DNA of 64,000 nt from Bremerella sp. P1 (GTDB taxonomy: Bacteria; Planctomycetota; Planctomycetia; Pirellulales; Pirellulaceae). The stretch covers positions 3,621,814-3,685,813 of the forward strand of contig NZ_CP118164.1 of NCBI RefSeq assembly GCF_028748185.1. Reading direction: 5' to 3'. How positions within the stretch are numbered: the first letter of the stretch is position 1; each line of letters begins with the position of its first letter. A model generated the notes under the pieces. The model saw only the letters and a program-made list of their open reading frames with translations. It was not told the origin of the DNA and did no database searches. Positions 27,714-42,120 of the stretch are shown one piece after another. The position numbers and the translations under genes are program-made.

Positions 27714-28724
27714 ATGACCAATATCATCGAATCTTCAACCCTACATTCCGCACTCGACATCTACGCCGAACAAATTGGCAGGCAGGCCGGATTCCTGACC
27801 GCCGCAACAATCGCCGGTCGGAGGACGGTTGTGCGCCTGCTCAAGCAGTTCCACGACAACATTCCACTCGCTCAGATCGATCTCGCTGCGTGCGTGGACA
27901 TGATTGATCTGTGGAAGTCCCGCCCCGTGAATCAGAAGACCGGCCAGCGCTATGCTGCTTCAACAGCAGCGAAAGTCCTCTCTGAACTCATTCGGTTCTT
28001 TTACTGGCTCGACATGTCCGATCAATTTCAATGGACAGCCCCAACTCACTTTGGACAAGTCTCACGACGAGTGTGTCGGTTGCCGAGCGACCGTCGCCCC
28101 GTGCATCGAGAAAAGTTCACCGACGAGCATTTCGCCATTCTGTATCGCCATGCCGCCCGAATGCAGCGGCTCATGCTGTGCCTTGCGATGAACTGCGGTC
28201 TGAGAGCAGTCGAGATGGGGCAACTGAACCGTAGCAACATCATCATGGACGGTGACAACGACTTAATGATTGACCTACAGCCGGGAGAAGGCATCCTCAG
28301 ATTCGTGCGTCCGAGAACTGGGGCGTGCTGCGAATGGCTCTTGTGGCCGGAAACTGTAGAGGCGGCGAAGCTGGCCATCGCCCGTGCCGACGAACTCGGA
28401 AGGGACCTGCTGTTCGTTTCAGACAAAGGGACGCCAATGGGGATAGGAGCCTCAAGAAACCCTGTGTCTGGATTCGCCCGTCACTGGGATCGGCTTCTGA
28501 AGACCGTCGAGAACCAAGGAGTTCCGAAATTGCCTCTGGGTACACTTCGCACCCAGATGGCCGAGCGTATTCGACGAGAGTATGGCGATGAAGTCGCCCG
28601 ACAATTTCTCGGGCACTCTCGAACTACCGATACCCTCACGGATTACGCTCTACGACCAGCCCGAGAAGCCCTGCGAGAGTTGAGAACCTCGCTGGCTTCA
28701 GTGTTCGAGCCGCACTCGACGTAG
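27714..28724 (+). CDS. tyrosine recombinase
   Basis: 336-aa phage-integrase-family protein. An N-terminal SAM-like core-binding domain (residues 1-110) precedes the catalytic domain with box I Arg in MNCGLRAVEMGQL (R164), RPRTG, GTLRTQMAERI (Arg, with the usual His as Gly), FLGHSRTTDT and the Tyr nucleophile in LTDYALRP. Except for that His it is complete, unlike its paralogue at 25373. Ribosome site AAGGAGACCGAC. Likely the active recombinase of the pair. Confidence 0.88.
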   Translation: MTNIIESSTLHSALDIYAEQIGRQAGFLTAATIAGRRTVVRLLKQFHDNIPLAQIDLAACVDMIDLWKSRPVNQKTGQRYAASTAAKVLSELIRFFYWLDMSDQFQWTAPTHFGQVSRRVCRLPSDRRPVHREKFTDEHFAILYRHAARMQRLMLCLAMNCGLRAVEMGQLNRSNIIMDGDNDLMIDLQPGEGILRFVRPRTGACCEWLLWPETVEAAKLAIARADELGRDLLFVSDKGTPMGIGASRNPVSGFARHWDRLLKTVENQGVPKLPLGTLRTQMAERIRREYGDEVARQFLGHSRTTDTLTDYALRPAREALRELRTSLASVFEPHST

Positions 28725-28743
28725 AAGGCAAGGCTGATGCCTC

Positions 28744-28756
28744 TAGGCACCTGCTA
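28744..28756 (+). repeat. 13-bp element, copy 7 (TAGGCACCTGCTA)
   Basis: Exact consensus, 19 nt after the recombinase stop. It is followed by a strong GAAAGGAGGTGA site but no long frame; a terminator comes next. Confidence 0.9.
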
Positions 28757-28870
28757 GTCCGCCAGATCGAAACCAGTCCTAGCAACAACGAAAGGAGGTG
28801 ACTTCGTAGATCAGTGACACGGTGAGCAGGCTGACCGGACCAGAACCAGCAGCCTGTATGACGACTCGTG

Positions 28871-28900
28871 AACCCCGGCGTGCATTCGTGCGACGGGGTT
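28871..28900 (+). terminator. intrinsic terminator-like hairpin in leader of the ParB-methyltransferase gene
   Basis: AACCCCG...CGGGGTT outer stem with imperfect inner pairing, then TTTTCTT. It lies 100 nt before the start codon at 29000 and parallels the leader terminator at 27597. Confidence 0.75.
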
Positions 28901-28999
28901 TTCTTATGCCCTTTTCGGAACGCCCGGAACTGCTTCAACCAAGCAAGGCTGGTGCCTTGCGGCTGTTCCGGGTACATTTTCAACCAAGGAGACCAATCC

Positions 29000-30358
29000 A
29001 TGAACACGACATCCATCACCATCAACGACATCCAGATCGGCGAGCGTCACCGCAAAGAAATCGGTGACATCGGCGGCCTAGCCCATTCCATTTCCGACGA
29101 TGGGCTACTCCAACCCATCGGTGTTACCCCAGACAACCGGCTTGTCTTCGGCTACCGCCGACTCCTCGCTTGCCGAGACCACTTGGCGTGGACCGAGATT
29201 CCCGCCGTCGTCATCGACACCGAAAATCTGACGCATGGTGAGTGGATCGAGAATACGATCCGCAAAGACCTGACTCTCTCGGAGATGGTCGCAATCACCG
29301 ACGCCCTTCGAGATTTCACCCGTGGTGGAGATCGTCGTTCCGATCAATACCGTAAAAACGGTAGTGGTGTCACCAAGAAGGAAGCCTGCGAGATCGCTGG
29401 TTGGAAGACTGACAAGTACGATGATGCAAAGAAGGTCGTGGAGAACGCCATCGACGAACTGGTGCGTGCAATGGACGAAGGAAAGGTGTCACCCCACGCC
29501 GCCGCCAAGTTGGTGGATGAGCCTGAAGACATTCAGCGTGAGGCTGTTGAAAGGCTCGGATCAGCAACGACTGCTGCTGAGCGCCGAGGCATTCTAAAAA
29601 CCCTGCGTCGTCTTAAGAACCAGAAGAAGCTTGCGGAACGACGAAAGGCCGAGCTTGAAGCTCCATTGGCTTCGGAATCCGTGAAGATTCTCCATACCCC
29701 ATTTCAGCAGTTGAAGGAAGTCGCCAACCTTAAACCGGGTTCCGTGCAGTGTGTCCTCACTGACATCCCCTACGATGGTGAGTTCGTCAGTCAGATTGGG
29801 GATTTGGCTCGACTGGCTGCCGAAGTGCTTGTTGAGGGAGGCATCTTCATCTGCTTTGTTGGTCAGCACAAGTTGAACGACAAGATGAGAGCGTTCGACG
29901 ATCATCTGACCTACCAGTGGATGGGAACCTCAAGATGGGTTGGACGCTGCAACCAGATGCACGCAGTGAAGGTTGTAAGCAACTATACGCCCTTCGTTAT
30001 CTACACCAAAGGTCAGCGGAAACCTGACGAGTGGACAAAATGGGTAGACACGCTCGATCTCGACCGTCAGGAGAAGGAATACCATCCGTGGCAACGACCG
30101 CTGGCTGAAGTCGAAAGCCTGCTCCTCAGTTTTACGAGGCCCGGCGATCTTGTTGTCGACCCATGTGGTGGCGGATTCACCACGGCTGTCGCCTGTCAAA
30201 GACTCGGCAGACGGTGCATATCCTGCGACATCGAGAAGGCATACGTCGTCCAAGGCTTGGAGCGACTCGCCAAAGCACAAGCGTCGGAAGAGAGCGAGTC
30301 TCCCGAGGGAACTGTTGCAATTGACTTCGATCTGATTGGCGAAGAGCAGGCCGCATAA
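29000..30358 (+). CDS. ParB-like nuclease domain fused to DNA methyltransferase
   Basis: 452-aa two-domain protein. Residues 1-90 form a ParB/sulfiredoxin-like domain (IQIGERHRKEIGDIGGLAHSI, DDGLLQPIGV, LVFGYRRLLACRDHLAW), followed by a helical linker (to about 210). The C-terminal domain is an N4/N6-type methyltransferase with catalytic motif TDIPYDGE (DIPY in place of DPPY) and SAM motif VVDPCGGGFTTAVACQRLGRR. Such fusions are typical of phage and island genes that modify their own DNA. The ATG has the AAGGAGACC ribosome site shared with the recombinase gene. Confidence 0.85.
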   Translation: MNTTSITINDIQIGERHRKEIGDIGGLAHSISDDGLLQPIGVTPDNRLVFGYRRLLACRDHLAWTEIPAVVIDTENLTHGEWIENTIRKDLTLSEMVAITDALRDFTRGGDRRSDQYRKNGSGVTKKEACEIAGWKTDKYDDAKKVVENAIDELVRAMDEGKVSPHAAAKLVDEPEDIQREAVERLGSATTAAERRGILKTLRRLKNQKKLAERRKAELEAPLASESVKILHTPFQQLKEVANLKPGSVQCVLTDIPYDGEFVSQIGDLARLAAEVLVEGGIFICFVGQHKLNDKMRAFDDHLTYQWMGTSRWVGRCNQMHAVKVVSNYTPFVIYTKGQRKPDEWTKWVDTLDLDRQEKEYHPWQRPLAEVESLLLSFTRPGDLVVDPCGGGFTTAVACQRLGRRCISCDIEKAYVVQGLERLAKAQASEESESPEGTVAIDFDLIGEEQAA

Positions 30359-30388
30359 ATACCACGTCTCATCTCTATCGGCCTTTAG

Positions 30389-30424
30389 AAACGGGCTGCG
30401 TTCCTCTCGGACCGCAGCCCGTTT
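30389..30424 (+). terminator. bidirectional terminator between methyltransferase genes
   Basis: Perfect 12-bp stem AAACGGGCTGCG/CGCAGCCCGTTT with a 12-nt loop, 31 nt after the ParB-methyltransferase stop. Confidence 0.85.
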
Positions 30425-30542
30425 TGCTTTGACATCTAACCAATCCGGTTAGCGAATCCAACATTTGTACTGCGACTGCGCTCAAGGTGCGCACTGAGCG
30501 TGGTCGCTAACCAAACCCGTGCGCACTCTGGAGGATCAACAC

Positions 30543-31337
30543 ATGGACAACCACTTCAAACTCAACACAGTCGAGCTTGGTGACTGCAAGGAAGTCATTC
30601 ATCGGCTTCGTGACAAGTCCGTCAACTTGGCACTGTGTTCACCACCTTACCCAGATAAACGGGGCGACAAGTACCCGACCGTTTCGGAAGCTGACTTTCC
30701 AACATGGACAGCACGATGGATGGACTCGCTTGTCGGCAAGTTGGCTGACGACGGTAGCGTCCTCATGGTAATTGACAAACATGTCAAGAATGGTGTGATG
30801 TCTGACTTTCTGCTCATCACACAGCTTGTGTTAAGGCAACTTGGGTGGACTCAGCACATGACACACATCTGGTTCAAACACGATGGACTCCCACTCGGGC
30901 ACAGATGGTGGCCTCACCACTGCTACGAAGAAATTCTGTGGTTCAGCCGCACTACTCACCCCTTCTGTGATCCATGGGCTGCTGGCTCGCCATCGACGAA
31001 TCTTGCCGTGAGAAACTACGATCAGTCCGATTGGACCAACGGCAAGACGGGTAAGAAGGAAGGGACTGCCCGGATGCGTGATGTGCTTGTCGTACCTGTT
31101 GGTGGAAATGCCAAAGGCGTGGATCATCCGGCCAAGTACCCGCAAACGCTTTGCGAGTCGCTCATCAAGACGTTCTGTCCCGAGGATGGCACAGTCTTGG
31201 ACTGTTTCGCTGGATCGGGGACGACGCTATTAGCGGCACGGGCTACCGGACGGAACTTCTACGGTATCGATGTAATGAAGAAATACGTCAACCTCGCTCG
31301 GCGGCGACTGTCTGAGGGTGGTCCACAAGCTGCCTAA
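30543..31337 (+). CDS. site-specific DNA methyltransferase
   Basis: 264-aa stand-alone beta-class-like N4/N6 methyltransferase. It has the catalytic motif ALCSPPYPDKRG (SPPY type, often N4-cytosine) near residue 32 and the SAM motif VLDCFAGSGTTLLAARATGR near the C-terminus; this order (catalytic before SAM) is the beta class. No restriction partner is adjacent. It is a probable orphan modification enzyme protecting the island. Ribosome site CTGGAGGATCAACAC. The leader holds two further small hairpins (CTAACC/GGTTAG). Confidence 0.88.
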   Translation: MDNHFKLNTVELGDCKEVIHRLRDKSVNLALCSPPYPDKRGDKYPTVSEADFPTWTARWMDSLVGKLADDGSVLMVIDKHVKNGVMSDFLLITQLVLRQLGWTQHMTHIWFKHDGLPLGHRWWPHHCYEEILWFSRTTHPFCDPWAAGSPSTNLAVRNYDQSDWTNGKTGKKEGTARMRDVLVVPVGGNAKGVDHPAKYPQTLCESLIKTFCPEDGTVLDCFAGSGTTLLAARATGRNFYGIDVMKKYVNLARRRLSEGGPQAA

Positions 31338-31576
31338 TAACTGTCCGATGTTTGTTCGTTATTAGTCCAACTCTCGTAAAAGGAGATGAGAAACGTGGTT
31401 ACTAACGCCCTCTGGGTGTGCGAAGTCGATTTCGTGAGAAGAGCCGGGATTTCCCGGCTCTTCTCATTTCGGCGCAGGAAGGATGGCGGTCAGAGTCTGT
31501 GTGGCTGAGCAGGTTCCCACTCTCATCGGTAAGACGATGGATGACCGGGTGGAGCAACTCGTGAGAACCTGAAACG
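31338..31576. other. intergenic junction between backbone and defence cargo
   Basis: It begins with the hairpin CTAATAAC/GTTATTAG overlapping the methyltransferase stop, then a leader-like TCCAACTCTCGTAAAAGGAGATGAGAAAC followed by GTG and a 38-codon frame interrupted by a terminator hairpin. It looks like a backbone leader whose gene has been lost. Confidence 0.45.
31436..31465. terminator. strong bidirectional hairpin terminator
   Basis: Perfect 14-bp stem GAGAAGAGCCGGGA/TCCCGGCTCTTCTC with a 2-nt loop. It ends the methyltransferase unit on one side and the minus-strand cargo on the other. Confidence 0.8.
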
Positions 31577-32062
31577 TTATTCGTCATCTGGCAAGTTGAT
31601 CTTCTTGCATTCCCGTTCGAGCTTTTCTTCAAGTTGCTCTAACAGAGCTTGAAGCGGCTGCACGTTCATTTCCGAGAGATCACGGCCTTGATTCGACTCA
31701 ACCTCTCAAATTGCACGCTTGGCTATTCTTTTGAAGGTGAAATACTCGCTGATCGAGGTGAGAGCCTCTAGCGTCTTTTCATAGGAATACACCTCGACAG
31801 CCCTCTGGTGATATCCTCCGAATTCCCTTCCTTCTGCTTGTGCGTCTACGATCTGTTGGAAATTGGATTGCTCATGCCGAATCACCTTCAATGCCCCTTC
31901 AAAGTCCTTCTTGCGTCTTTTCAAGTAAGTGACTCGGTGCGTGTTTCGATAAAGAAGAACAACCCCGGTCAAGCCGCAGGTGGCGGCCCCAAAACACCAG
32001 ATCGGCGAAGGCACTGGTGTTTTTAGGAAGCTAAGCACCAACACCACCAGACGAAAAGCCAA
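31577..32062 (-). pseudogene. small membrane protein gene with in-frame TGA (118 + 42 codons)
   Basis: Frame from 32062 encodes 118 aa: a hydrophobic segment (WCFGAATCGLTGVVLLY, about 22-38) then a charged helical part ending RIAKRAI and a TGA at 31706-31708. The same frame continues without a stop for 42 more residues rich in a coiled-coil pattern (LQALLEQLEEKLERECKK) to TAA at 31577. The continuation looks like the real C-terminus, so the TGA is probably a recent nonsense change, or the tail is a separate ORF from the ATG at about 31670. It resembles DUF4760-type small membrane proteins, tentatively. Confidence 0.5.
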
Positions 32063-32131
32063 AGGAGAGAGGGGGCCACAAGTATGTGCATGATCTTAGT
32101 GTTTCTTCGTTTCGCTTTTGCTGTCTGATTT

Positions 32132-34084
32132 TTAGACTCGCTTGACTGTTATCGACTCGTCAAAGTCGTCAATTGTGGTCACTTCCCAGTCAAAGTCCCC
32201 GCACGAAAAAACCGTCCCCTCTCCAACTTCAAAGCTTGTGTCGTCAAACTGAAGTACGCACGTTATTCCATCCACAACGTCTCCGTTTGGCAATTCGTAC
32301 TCTCGCTCTTCAAACTGGCTCATGCCAACAATGCCGAACTCCTCGTTCGGAAGTGATGATGCGGAAATCGTCTTTGGATAGGCCCAAAACACTTGATAGT
32401 TCGGGCCTTGCGAATCCGGTCTTGCTGTAGGCTTTCGAACTTGAATGGCCATCGGGACAGGAATGTCTACGCCAATGACAATGGCTTCACCGGGTCCGAG
32501 TGTTGGCAAGAAGGCGGCGGCAGAACGATCAATTTCCCCAGCAGCACGTTCGACAACTTCACGGTCCCGATCATTGATGAGTCGGTGGACAACCAGAGTT
32601 CCCATTTGGCTCAAAACATCCTGCGGTATGTCTCGTGGTCGCTGAGTCGCAATGCAGATGGACAAACCGTATTTCCTTCCCTCCTTCGCAACAAGACCGA
32701 AGGCATCCAATTCGACCCTGAGAAAGTCATCGCCAATTGTTCTATTCAAGAATTGATGAGCTTCATCAAGGAACACCACGAGCGGTTGCTCCCTGAAGTT
32801 GCCGTCTCTCGCTTTGTCCAATAGCACCCTCCCAATGCCATTCGCAACAACCTCCCTTGCGTTGTTTCCGAACGGCACATTCTGGAGCGAAATTCGAAGT
32901 AGGCGTGCGGACTCGTCTTCGAGGAACTCGTCAATAGAGTCTGCCACTGTTGCCATGCCTTCTGTGCGAAAGACACAGGCGTAGTCCGACGACGACGTAA
33001 TGCTTTCAATCCTCATCATCAGTGGCAGGCAGTATCCTTCATCTTGCTGATTGCTGTCGCCAAATCGGTAATCGCTGTTTCTCGCATAAGGCCAGATACA
33101 TTCTTCCCGAATCTGCCTCGCCAATACATTGACTGCAAATGGCGAACGAGGCGACTCAACGTATTCTGCATACTCGGCGAATGCAGACTCGATTGGCTCT
33201 CGTTCAGCATTGCGCTTAATGAGATTGCCATTGTCGTCTGCCATCTCATCGCAACAATGTACCAACCTCAAGCTTCGAATCGCTTCTCGTAGTTTTGGGC
33301 CTTGCGATTGACTGTTTGGTCGAAACAATGCAAACAGATCGCTTTCGACCATATCTGAGTGGGGAAAAGCAACTCTCTCTGCCGTGTCAGGCAGGGATGG
33401 GCCTTCACCGATGGTGACATGGCGAACGCACTCGCTATCCAGCCTCCAGAACTCTCCAGTTGCATCCAGCAGGATCAATTTCGACTTGTGCTGAGTTGCC
33501 TCTTCAAGCAGGCGAGCCACGGTCCAACTTTTTCCGCCTCCAGTTGTCCCCAATACAGCGCAATGGCGTCCGAAGACCTGCTCCGGTGTCACACCGAGTG
33601 TGACTGCATGGTCATCGGTGAGACATGCGAATGACAGATGCAGAACATGGGGTTTGTCTTTTGAACTGGCCGAATCGGCCAGCAACCAACGAACCAATTC
33701 GGGATGTGCCGAGTAAATCCTCCCGCCGAGCCTTGGATAGCGTCCAATTCCCGGAGTCGCTTTCATTTCCGAGAGATCAATGGTTGCCAATAGCTGAATT
33801 GCGCCGACGGGGTGTACCTCATCCTGAGAGCCAAGAGACGGCTCCACCGTCAATCTCTCTCGTTCGGGCAGGCGAACGTCGAGGACTCGACCGAATACCG
33901 CTAACTCGTCGCACTCGACGACAACGAATTCTCCAACTTCACCGCCTCCAACTCGCAAACCGTGGTGCAACCGGCTGCCGTTCTCACCTGCCCTTGGCAG
34001 ATTGGCACGCACCGAGTTCGGCCCCACTTGCGTTACCGTTCCGATACAACGTTGGGACTCAAATGGATGTGGTAGTTCGCTCAT
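32132..34084 (-). CDS. herA: HerA-like ATPase (partner of SIR2 protein)
   Basis: 650-aa FtsK-HerA superfamily ATPase. It has an N-terminal HAS-barrel-like domain (CIGTVTQVGPNSVRANLP, about 13-80), Walker A LGTTGGGKS (178-186), an ILLDATGEFW segment typical of HerA, Walker B VVFLDEAHQF (436-445) and sensor ATQRPRDIPQD. Its ATG directly abuts the stop of the SIR2 gene with no gap. Known SIR2-HerA pairs assemble into large complexes that deplete NAD+ on phage infection. No NurA nuclease is present, which argues for the defence role over DNA repair. Confidence 0.88.
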   Translation of the reverse strand: MSELPHPFESQRCIGTVTQVGPNSVRANLPRAGENGSRLHHGLRVGGGEVGEFVVVECDELAVFGRVLDVRLPERERLTVEPSLGSQDEVHPVGAIQLLATIDLSEMKATPGIGRYPRLGGRIYSAHPELVRWLLADSASSKDKPHVLHLSFACLTDDHAVTLGVTPEQVFGRHCAVLGTTGGGKSWTVARLLEEATQHKSKLILLDATGEFWRLDSECVRHVTIGEGPSLPDTAERVAFPHSDMVESDLFALFRPNSQSQGPKLREAIRSLRLVHCCDEMADDNGNLIKRNAEREPIESAFAEYAEYVESPRSPFAVNVLARQIREECIWPYARNSDYRFGDSNQQDEGYCLPLMMRIESITSSSDYACVFRTEGMATVADSIDEFLEDESARLLRISLQNVPFGNNAREVVANGIGRVLLDKARDGNFREQPLVVFLDEAHQFLNRTIGDDFLRVELDAFGLVAKEGRKYGLSICIATQRPRDIPQDVLSQMGTLVVHRLINDRDREVVERAAGEIDRSAAAFLPTLGPGEAIVIGVDIPVPMAIQVRKPTARPDSQGPNYQVFWAYPKTISASSLPNEEFGIVGMSQFEEREYELPNGDVVDGITCVLQFDDTSFEVGEGTVFSCGDFDWEVTTIDDFDESITVKRV

Positions 34085-35236
34085 CTAAGCATCTCCCCTC
34101 ATCCGCCGTCGATGACGTTCCTCTTCGGTCTCCGAGATAAGGTCAGGGATCAATGGCACGAATTGCTCAAACTTCCCAGCAACCAGAGAAATACGAGAGT
34201 CCCCGGCCTCGATCAGTTCTTGCATCAAATCAATCGCCTCACCACCGTCACTCTCCAGCGAAGGTGAAACAACTATAGTGCGAAGGCCGACATTACTGCG
34301 AATTGCGGACAGGATTGGCTGCGTAAGATGTTTGTCGTTGAAGCCAAATCCGACAACAAGCAGGGACGTTTCAGTTTGACGGAGAGCCGACTGAAATCGG
34401 GAGATCAGATCAAGAAAGGGTGACTCGTAAGACAGTTCAAACTTGCTGTGCCGAGGATAGATCAGCACTGGCTTTTCGGTGGACTGCGACTTCACGATAC
34501 GCCCTGCGACGTTCTCCCAGTCTATGCTTCCATGGACTTTGTACAGGTGGAAAACATTCGGAATGTAATCCGGCGATGACCCGTCTTCGTCTCGGCGCAC
34601 AAGGTCGTAGGCAAAATAGCTGCTGTCGAACTCTTGAGGGAGGGTGTGCGAGAACCCATCGACTCCAATGAAATGAATCCTGCTGGCAGCGGTTTCAAAT
34701 GCAAGGTCATAGTTTGTCGTGAATAACTTCGTTCTGGGATGCCTTGTCGGTCGGCGAGCAATTCTCCGCAGAAACGCCTCATGAACATCGAGTGAAAGGT
34801 CATCCGTTACAAAGTTACACAACTCACTGATGACTGTTTCAGCTTTGCGAATGAAAGCAGCAACATTCTTATGGGGCTGAAATTCCTGAGACAGCAGACA
34901 CTTTGACAGAAGCAACTCGATGTCTTGCTTGTATGCCTCGTTGTCTTCAACAGGCTGGCCGACACGTTCGCAAACCCATTCCAGCTTTTCGGTTGAAACC
35001 TCTTGCTCGATCCCATCCCATAAATGCCACATCGTGGGAGCAGGCTGATCCCCGCCTTCATCTTTGATACAGAGTGAAGTTCCAAGTCCAGTGAGAACAA
35101 TAAGATTCTGGCTGCGGAGAAATTCCGTGAGCGTCTGTCGAAGCTGCTCTTCGCATCCCGGTGTTGGTTCATCTTCGTCGTCAGACGGAAAGACATCAGC
35201 CCACTTGCCATTTGTGTATGCCCCAATTGCTCGCAT
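34085..35236 (-). CDS. SIR2-family NADase-like defence protein
   Basis: 383-aa SIR2_2 protein. It shows the nucleotide-binding motif VLTGLGTSL (about 47-55), the catalytic Asn/Asp in FTTNYDLAF (172-180) and the catalytic His in YKVHGSIDWE (H235), with a late GFGFNDKHL segment. In antiphage systems this domain cleaves NAD+ rather than deacetylating. It sits between the DUF45 peptidase gene (18 nt gap) and HerA (no gap). The N-terminal DDEDEPTPGCEE stretch is acidic. Confidence 0.88.
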   Translation of the reverse strand: MRAIGAYTNGKWADVFPSDDEDEPTPGCEEQLRQTLTEFLRSQNLIVLTGLGTSLCIKDEGGDQPAPTMWHLWDGIEQEVSTEKLEWVCERVGQPVEDNEAYKQDIELLLSKCLLSQEFQPHKNVAAFIRKAETVISELCNFVTDDLSLDVHEAFLRRIARRPTRHPRTKLFTTNYDLAFETAASRIHFIGVDGFSHTLPQEFDSSYFAYDLVRRDEDGSSPDYIPNVFHLYKVHGSIDWENVAGRIVKSQSTEKPVLIYPRHSKFELSYESPFLDLISRFQSALRQTETSLLVVGFGFNDKHLTQPILSAIRSNVGLRTIVVSPSLESDGGEAIDLMQELIEAGDSRISLVAGKFEQFVPLIPDLISETEEERHRRRMRGDA

Positions 35237-35254
35237 TGTGCTTCCTTGTTCTTG

Positions 35255-35988
35255 TTACGCCCCCACAACACACACATTTAGCCGATTTCTACGCTGCTCC
35301 CAATCGGGCATCAGCGTCTTCAGCAAGCGGTAGAACCGTGGGCCGTGGTTGTGTTCTTGAAGGTGGCAGAGTTCGTGGACGATCACATACTCAATGCACT
35401 GCTTGGGGGCGATGATTAGGTCTGGGTTGAGCAGGATGCGACCTTCCTTGGTACAACTGCCCCAGCGATTCTTCATTCGTTGAATCCTGAAGCTCCCCGC
35501 TTCGATCCCGTGACGACTCGCTTTCGCAGCCATTTCGTCGAAAAGCTCTTGAAAGATGATTTTCGCACGCTGGCGAAACCAACCGACCACCAGTGACTTG
35601 ATGCGGCCTTTCTGGTTCGGATCAGTCAGATAGACGTTGATTTGGCCTCGGGCCATTTTGACGGCATCTTCGTCGCTTTTGTGAACACGCAAGCGATACT
35701 GCCGCCCCAAATAACGGTGTGATTCACCGCTGATGTATCGACGGGGAGGAATGGCCGGAAGGTAAGTCTCGAAGAAACGCTGCTGCTGGATGATCCACGA
35801 CGCTCGTTTCTGCATCTTCCCTTCAACGGCAGAGTCCGAGGCATCCTTGGGGGCCGTTACCACGACAGACAGGTCGGGATGCACGTCAATGGCCAACGTC
35901 TTTCGAGTCGAATACGAAAGTTCGTAGTCGATGCGTTTGCGACCGAACTGAGTCGTCATTCGTCGAGTGGCGTGGCCATTGCGGTTGG

Positions 35989-35992
<4 letters not shown>
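35255..35992 (-). CDS. DUF45/YgjP-type zinc metallopeptidase
   Basis: 245-aa member of the M48-like YgjP/SprT-type group. It has zinc motif VIVHELCHLQEHNHGPRF (HELCH at 206-210, further ligand His about 217) and the conserved RMKNRWGSC upstream. Members are frequently encoded immediately after hsdR in type I restriction loci. Its start overlaps the hsdR stop by 4 nt, so it is translationally coupled. Role in restriction is not established; turnover of the R subunit is one possibility (inference). Confidence 0.85.
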
Positions 35993-39258
<3,266 letters not shown>

Positions 39259-39261
39259 TCG

Positions 39262-40492
39262 TCACCCTTTCACCATCTCGGCGTCCACGTTGACACGGAC
39301 TTTGCCGGTGAGAAGTTGCTGCATCAGTCCTTTCTTTTGCTGTTTCAATGAGTCAAGGCGTCTTCCAAGTGCTGCGTTTTCTCTTTCGAATGAGTCAAAC
39401 ACATCAGCAATTCGCTTTTGTTCCACCAACGTCGGTGGCATCTCGATCTTTTCATTGAGAAACCACGGTAGATTGAAGGTCATCTTTTCGATGGTCACAC
39501 CGTAAGCTGATAGTAGCAGCAGCCGATAGAACGAAAGTGTCTGCGAGACGTAGTTCAAGAAAGGCATGTGCAGCTTGTCGGGGTCTTTCGCAACGAAAGT
39601 CGAGTACGAGCCTGAAACGTGCTTTCCATGACACTCTGGCGGAGTGACAGTGATCGCTCCATGCACCGCCTGCATTCGAGCAATCACGAAATCACCAGTT
39701 TCAGTCTTCATCATTACTTTCGTCTTGATGTCATGACCAAGCTTGGTTTCCCGGTCGAACATGCCCCCCGAACGCCTGCGTATGCTCAACAGGTGGTACT
39801 CGGCGTTGTCGTCCCATTCCACCATCCGCTTCACTTCTTTGAGAAGATCGCCAAGCCGTACCTGCTTCCACGGCTTACCTTCAAACTCAGCAAACCGCAC
39901 TTTGCCGGTGAGAAGCTGCTGCATGAGGGCTTGTTTGCGTTTCTGCTTGACGAGGATCAGCTTCTCGGTCAATTCAATTGCCCGATCCCACGTCGAAAGA
40001 ATGGCGGCAATCTTCTGCTGTTCTGGAAGGGGAGGAACTGGAATTCGAGCCTTGACGAAATCTTTGAGATTAAGATTGTTTCGCCCATCGCCCGTTGAAA
40101 CTGCCAGTGAATAGCTGATAAACGGATGGCTATTAAAGTACCAACAGAGATATTCAGGTAGAAGAATGGCCGGGTCAACTCTCGTGTTTAGCGTTGCGAA
40201 TCCGAGGCATCCGTCGAGTTCTTGATCGACGATGGCAGACACACCCACATCACCAGTATGAACCGTGACAATATCCCCGGCTTGGAGTTTTCGTGTCGGA
40301 TACTGGTCGGCAAAGTCGTCTCGAAGAAATATCAGGTCCGGCTTATTGATGCGGTTCTCTGAAATGTTCGAGTTGCGAATTAGAGGAGTACCGCTTTCCG
40401 AGTAGTTGGTTGTCATCGTTGTAACCAAGCCAATCGAAACCTTGGCGGCTTTCCCCAAGACCATTTCTCTCCAGTCGGCTGGAAGTGTATGC

Positions 40493-40500
<8 letters not shown>
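39262..40500 (-). CDS. hsdS: type I restriction system specificity subunit S
   Basis: 412-aa DNA-recognition subunit with two target-recognition domains. Each is followed by a conserved coiled-coil spacer: PLPEQQKIAAILSTWDRAIELTEK in the middle and PTLVEQKRIADVFDSFE at the end. Both halves finish with near-identical KGLMQQLLTGKVR / QALMQQLLTGKVRF units, the duplication typical of HsdS. The recognition sequence cannot be predicted. It overlaps hsdM by 8 nt and is 3 nt from hsdR. Confidence 0.94.
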
Positions 40501-42019
<1,519 letters not shown>

Positions 42020-42120
42020 CGATCTTCCTGTTCAGTGACGCAGCCGATTGCTTGACCATTTAGTACCACTACTCTACAGTAAAGCTTTCGGTTCGGCAAT
42101 CGACTGGCGAGGCAACTGCG

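Noticed and set aside
27487-27717. Open frame of 76 codons before the second recombinase
   Set aside because: It runs through an intrinsic terminator and an inverted 13-mer and has no ribosome site.
31402-31632. Minus-strand 76-codon frame near the cargo border
   Set aside because: It crosses a perfect 14-bp terminator hairpin and overlaps the tail of the split membrane-protein frame.
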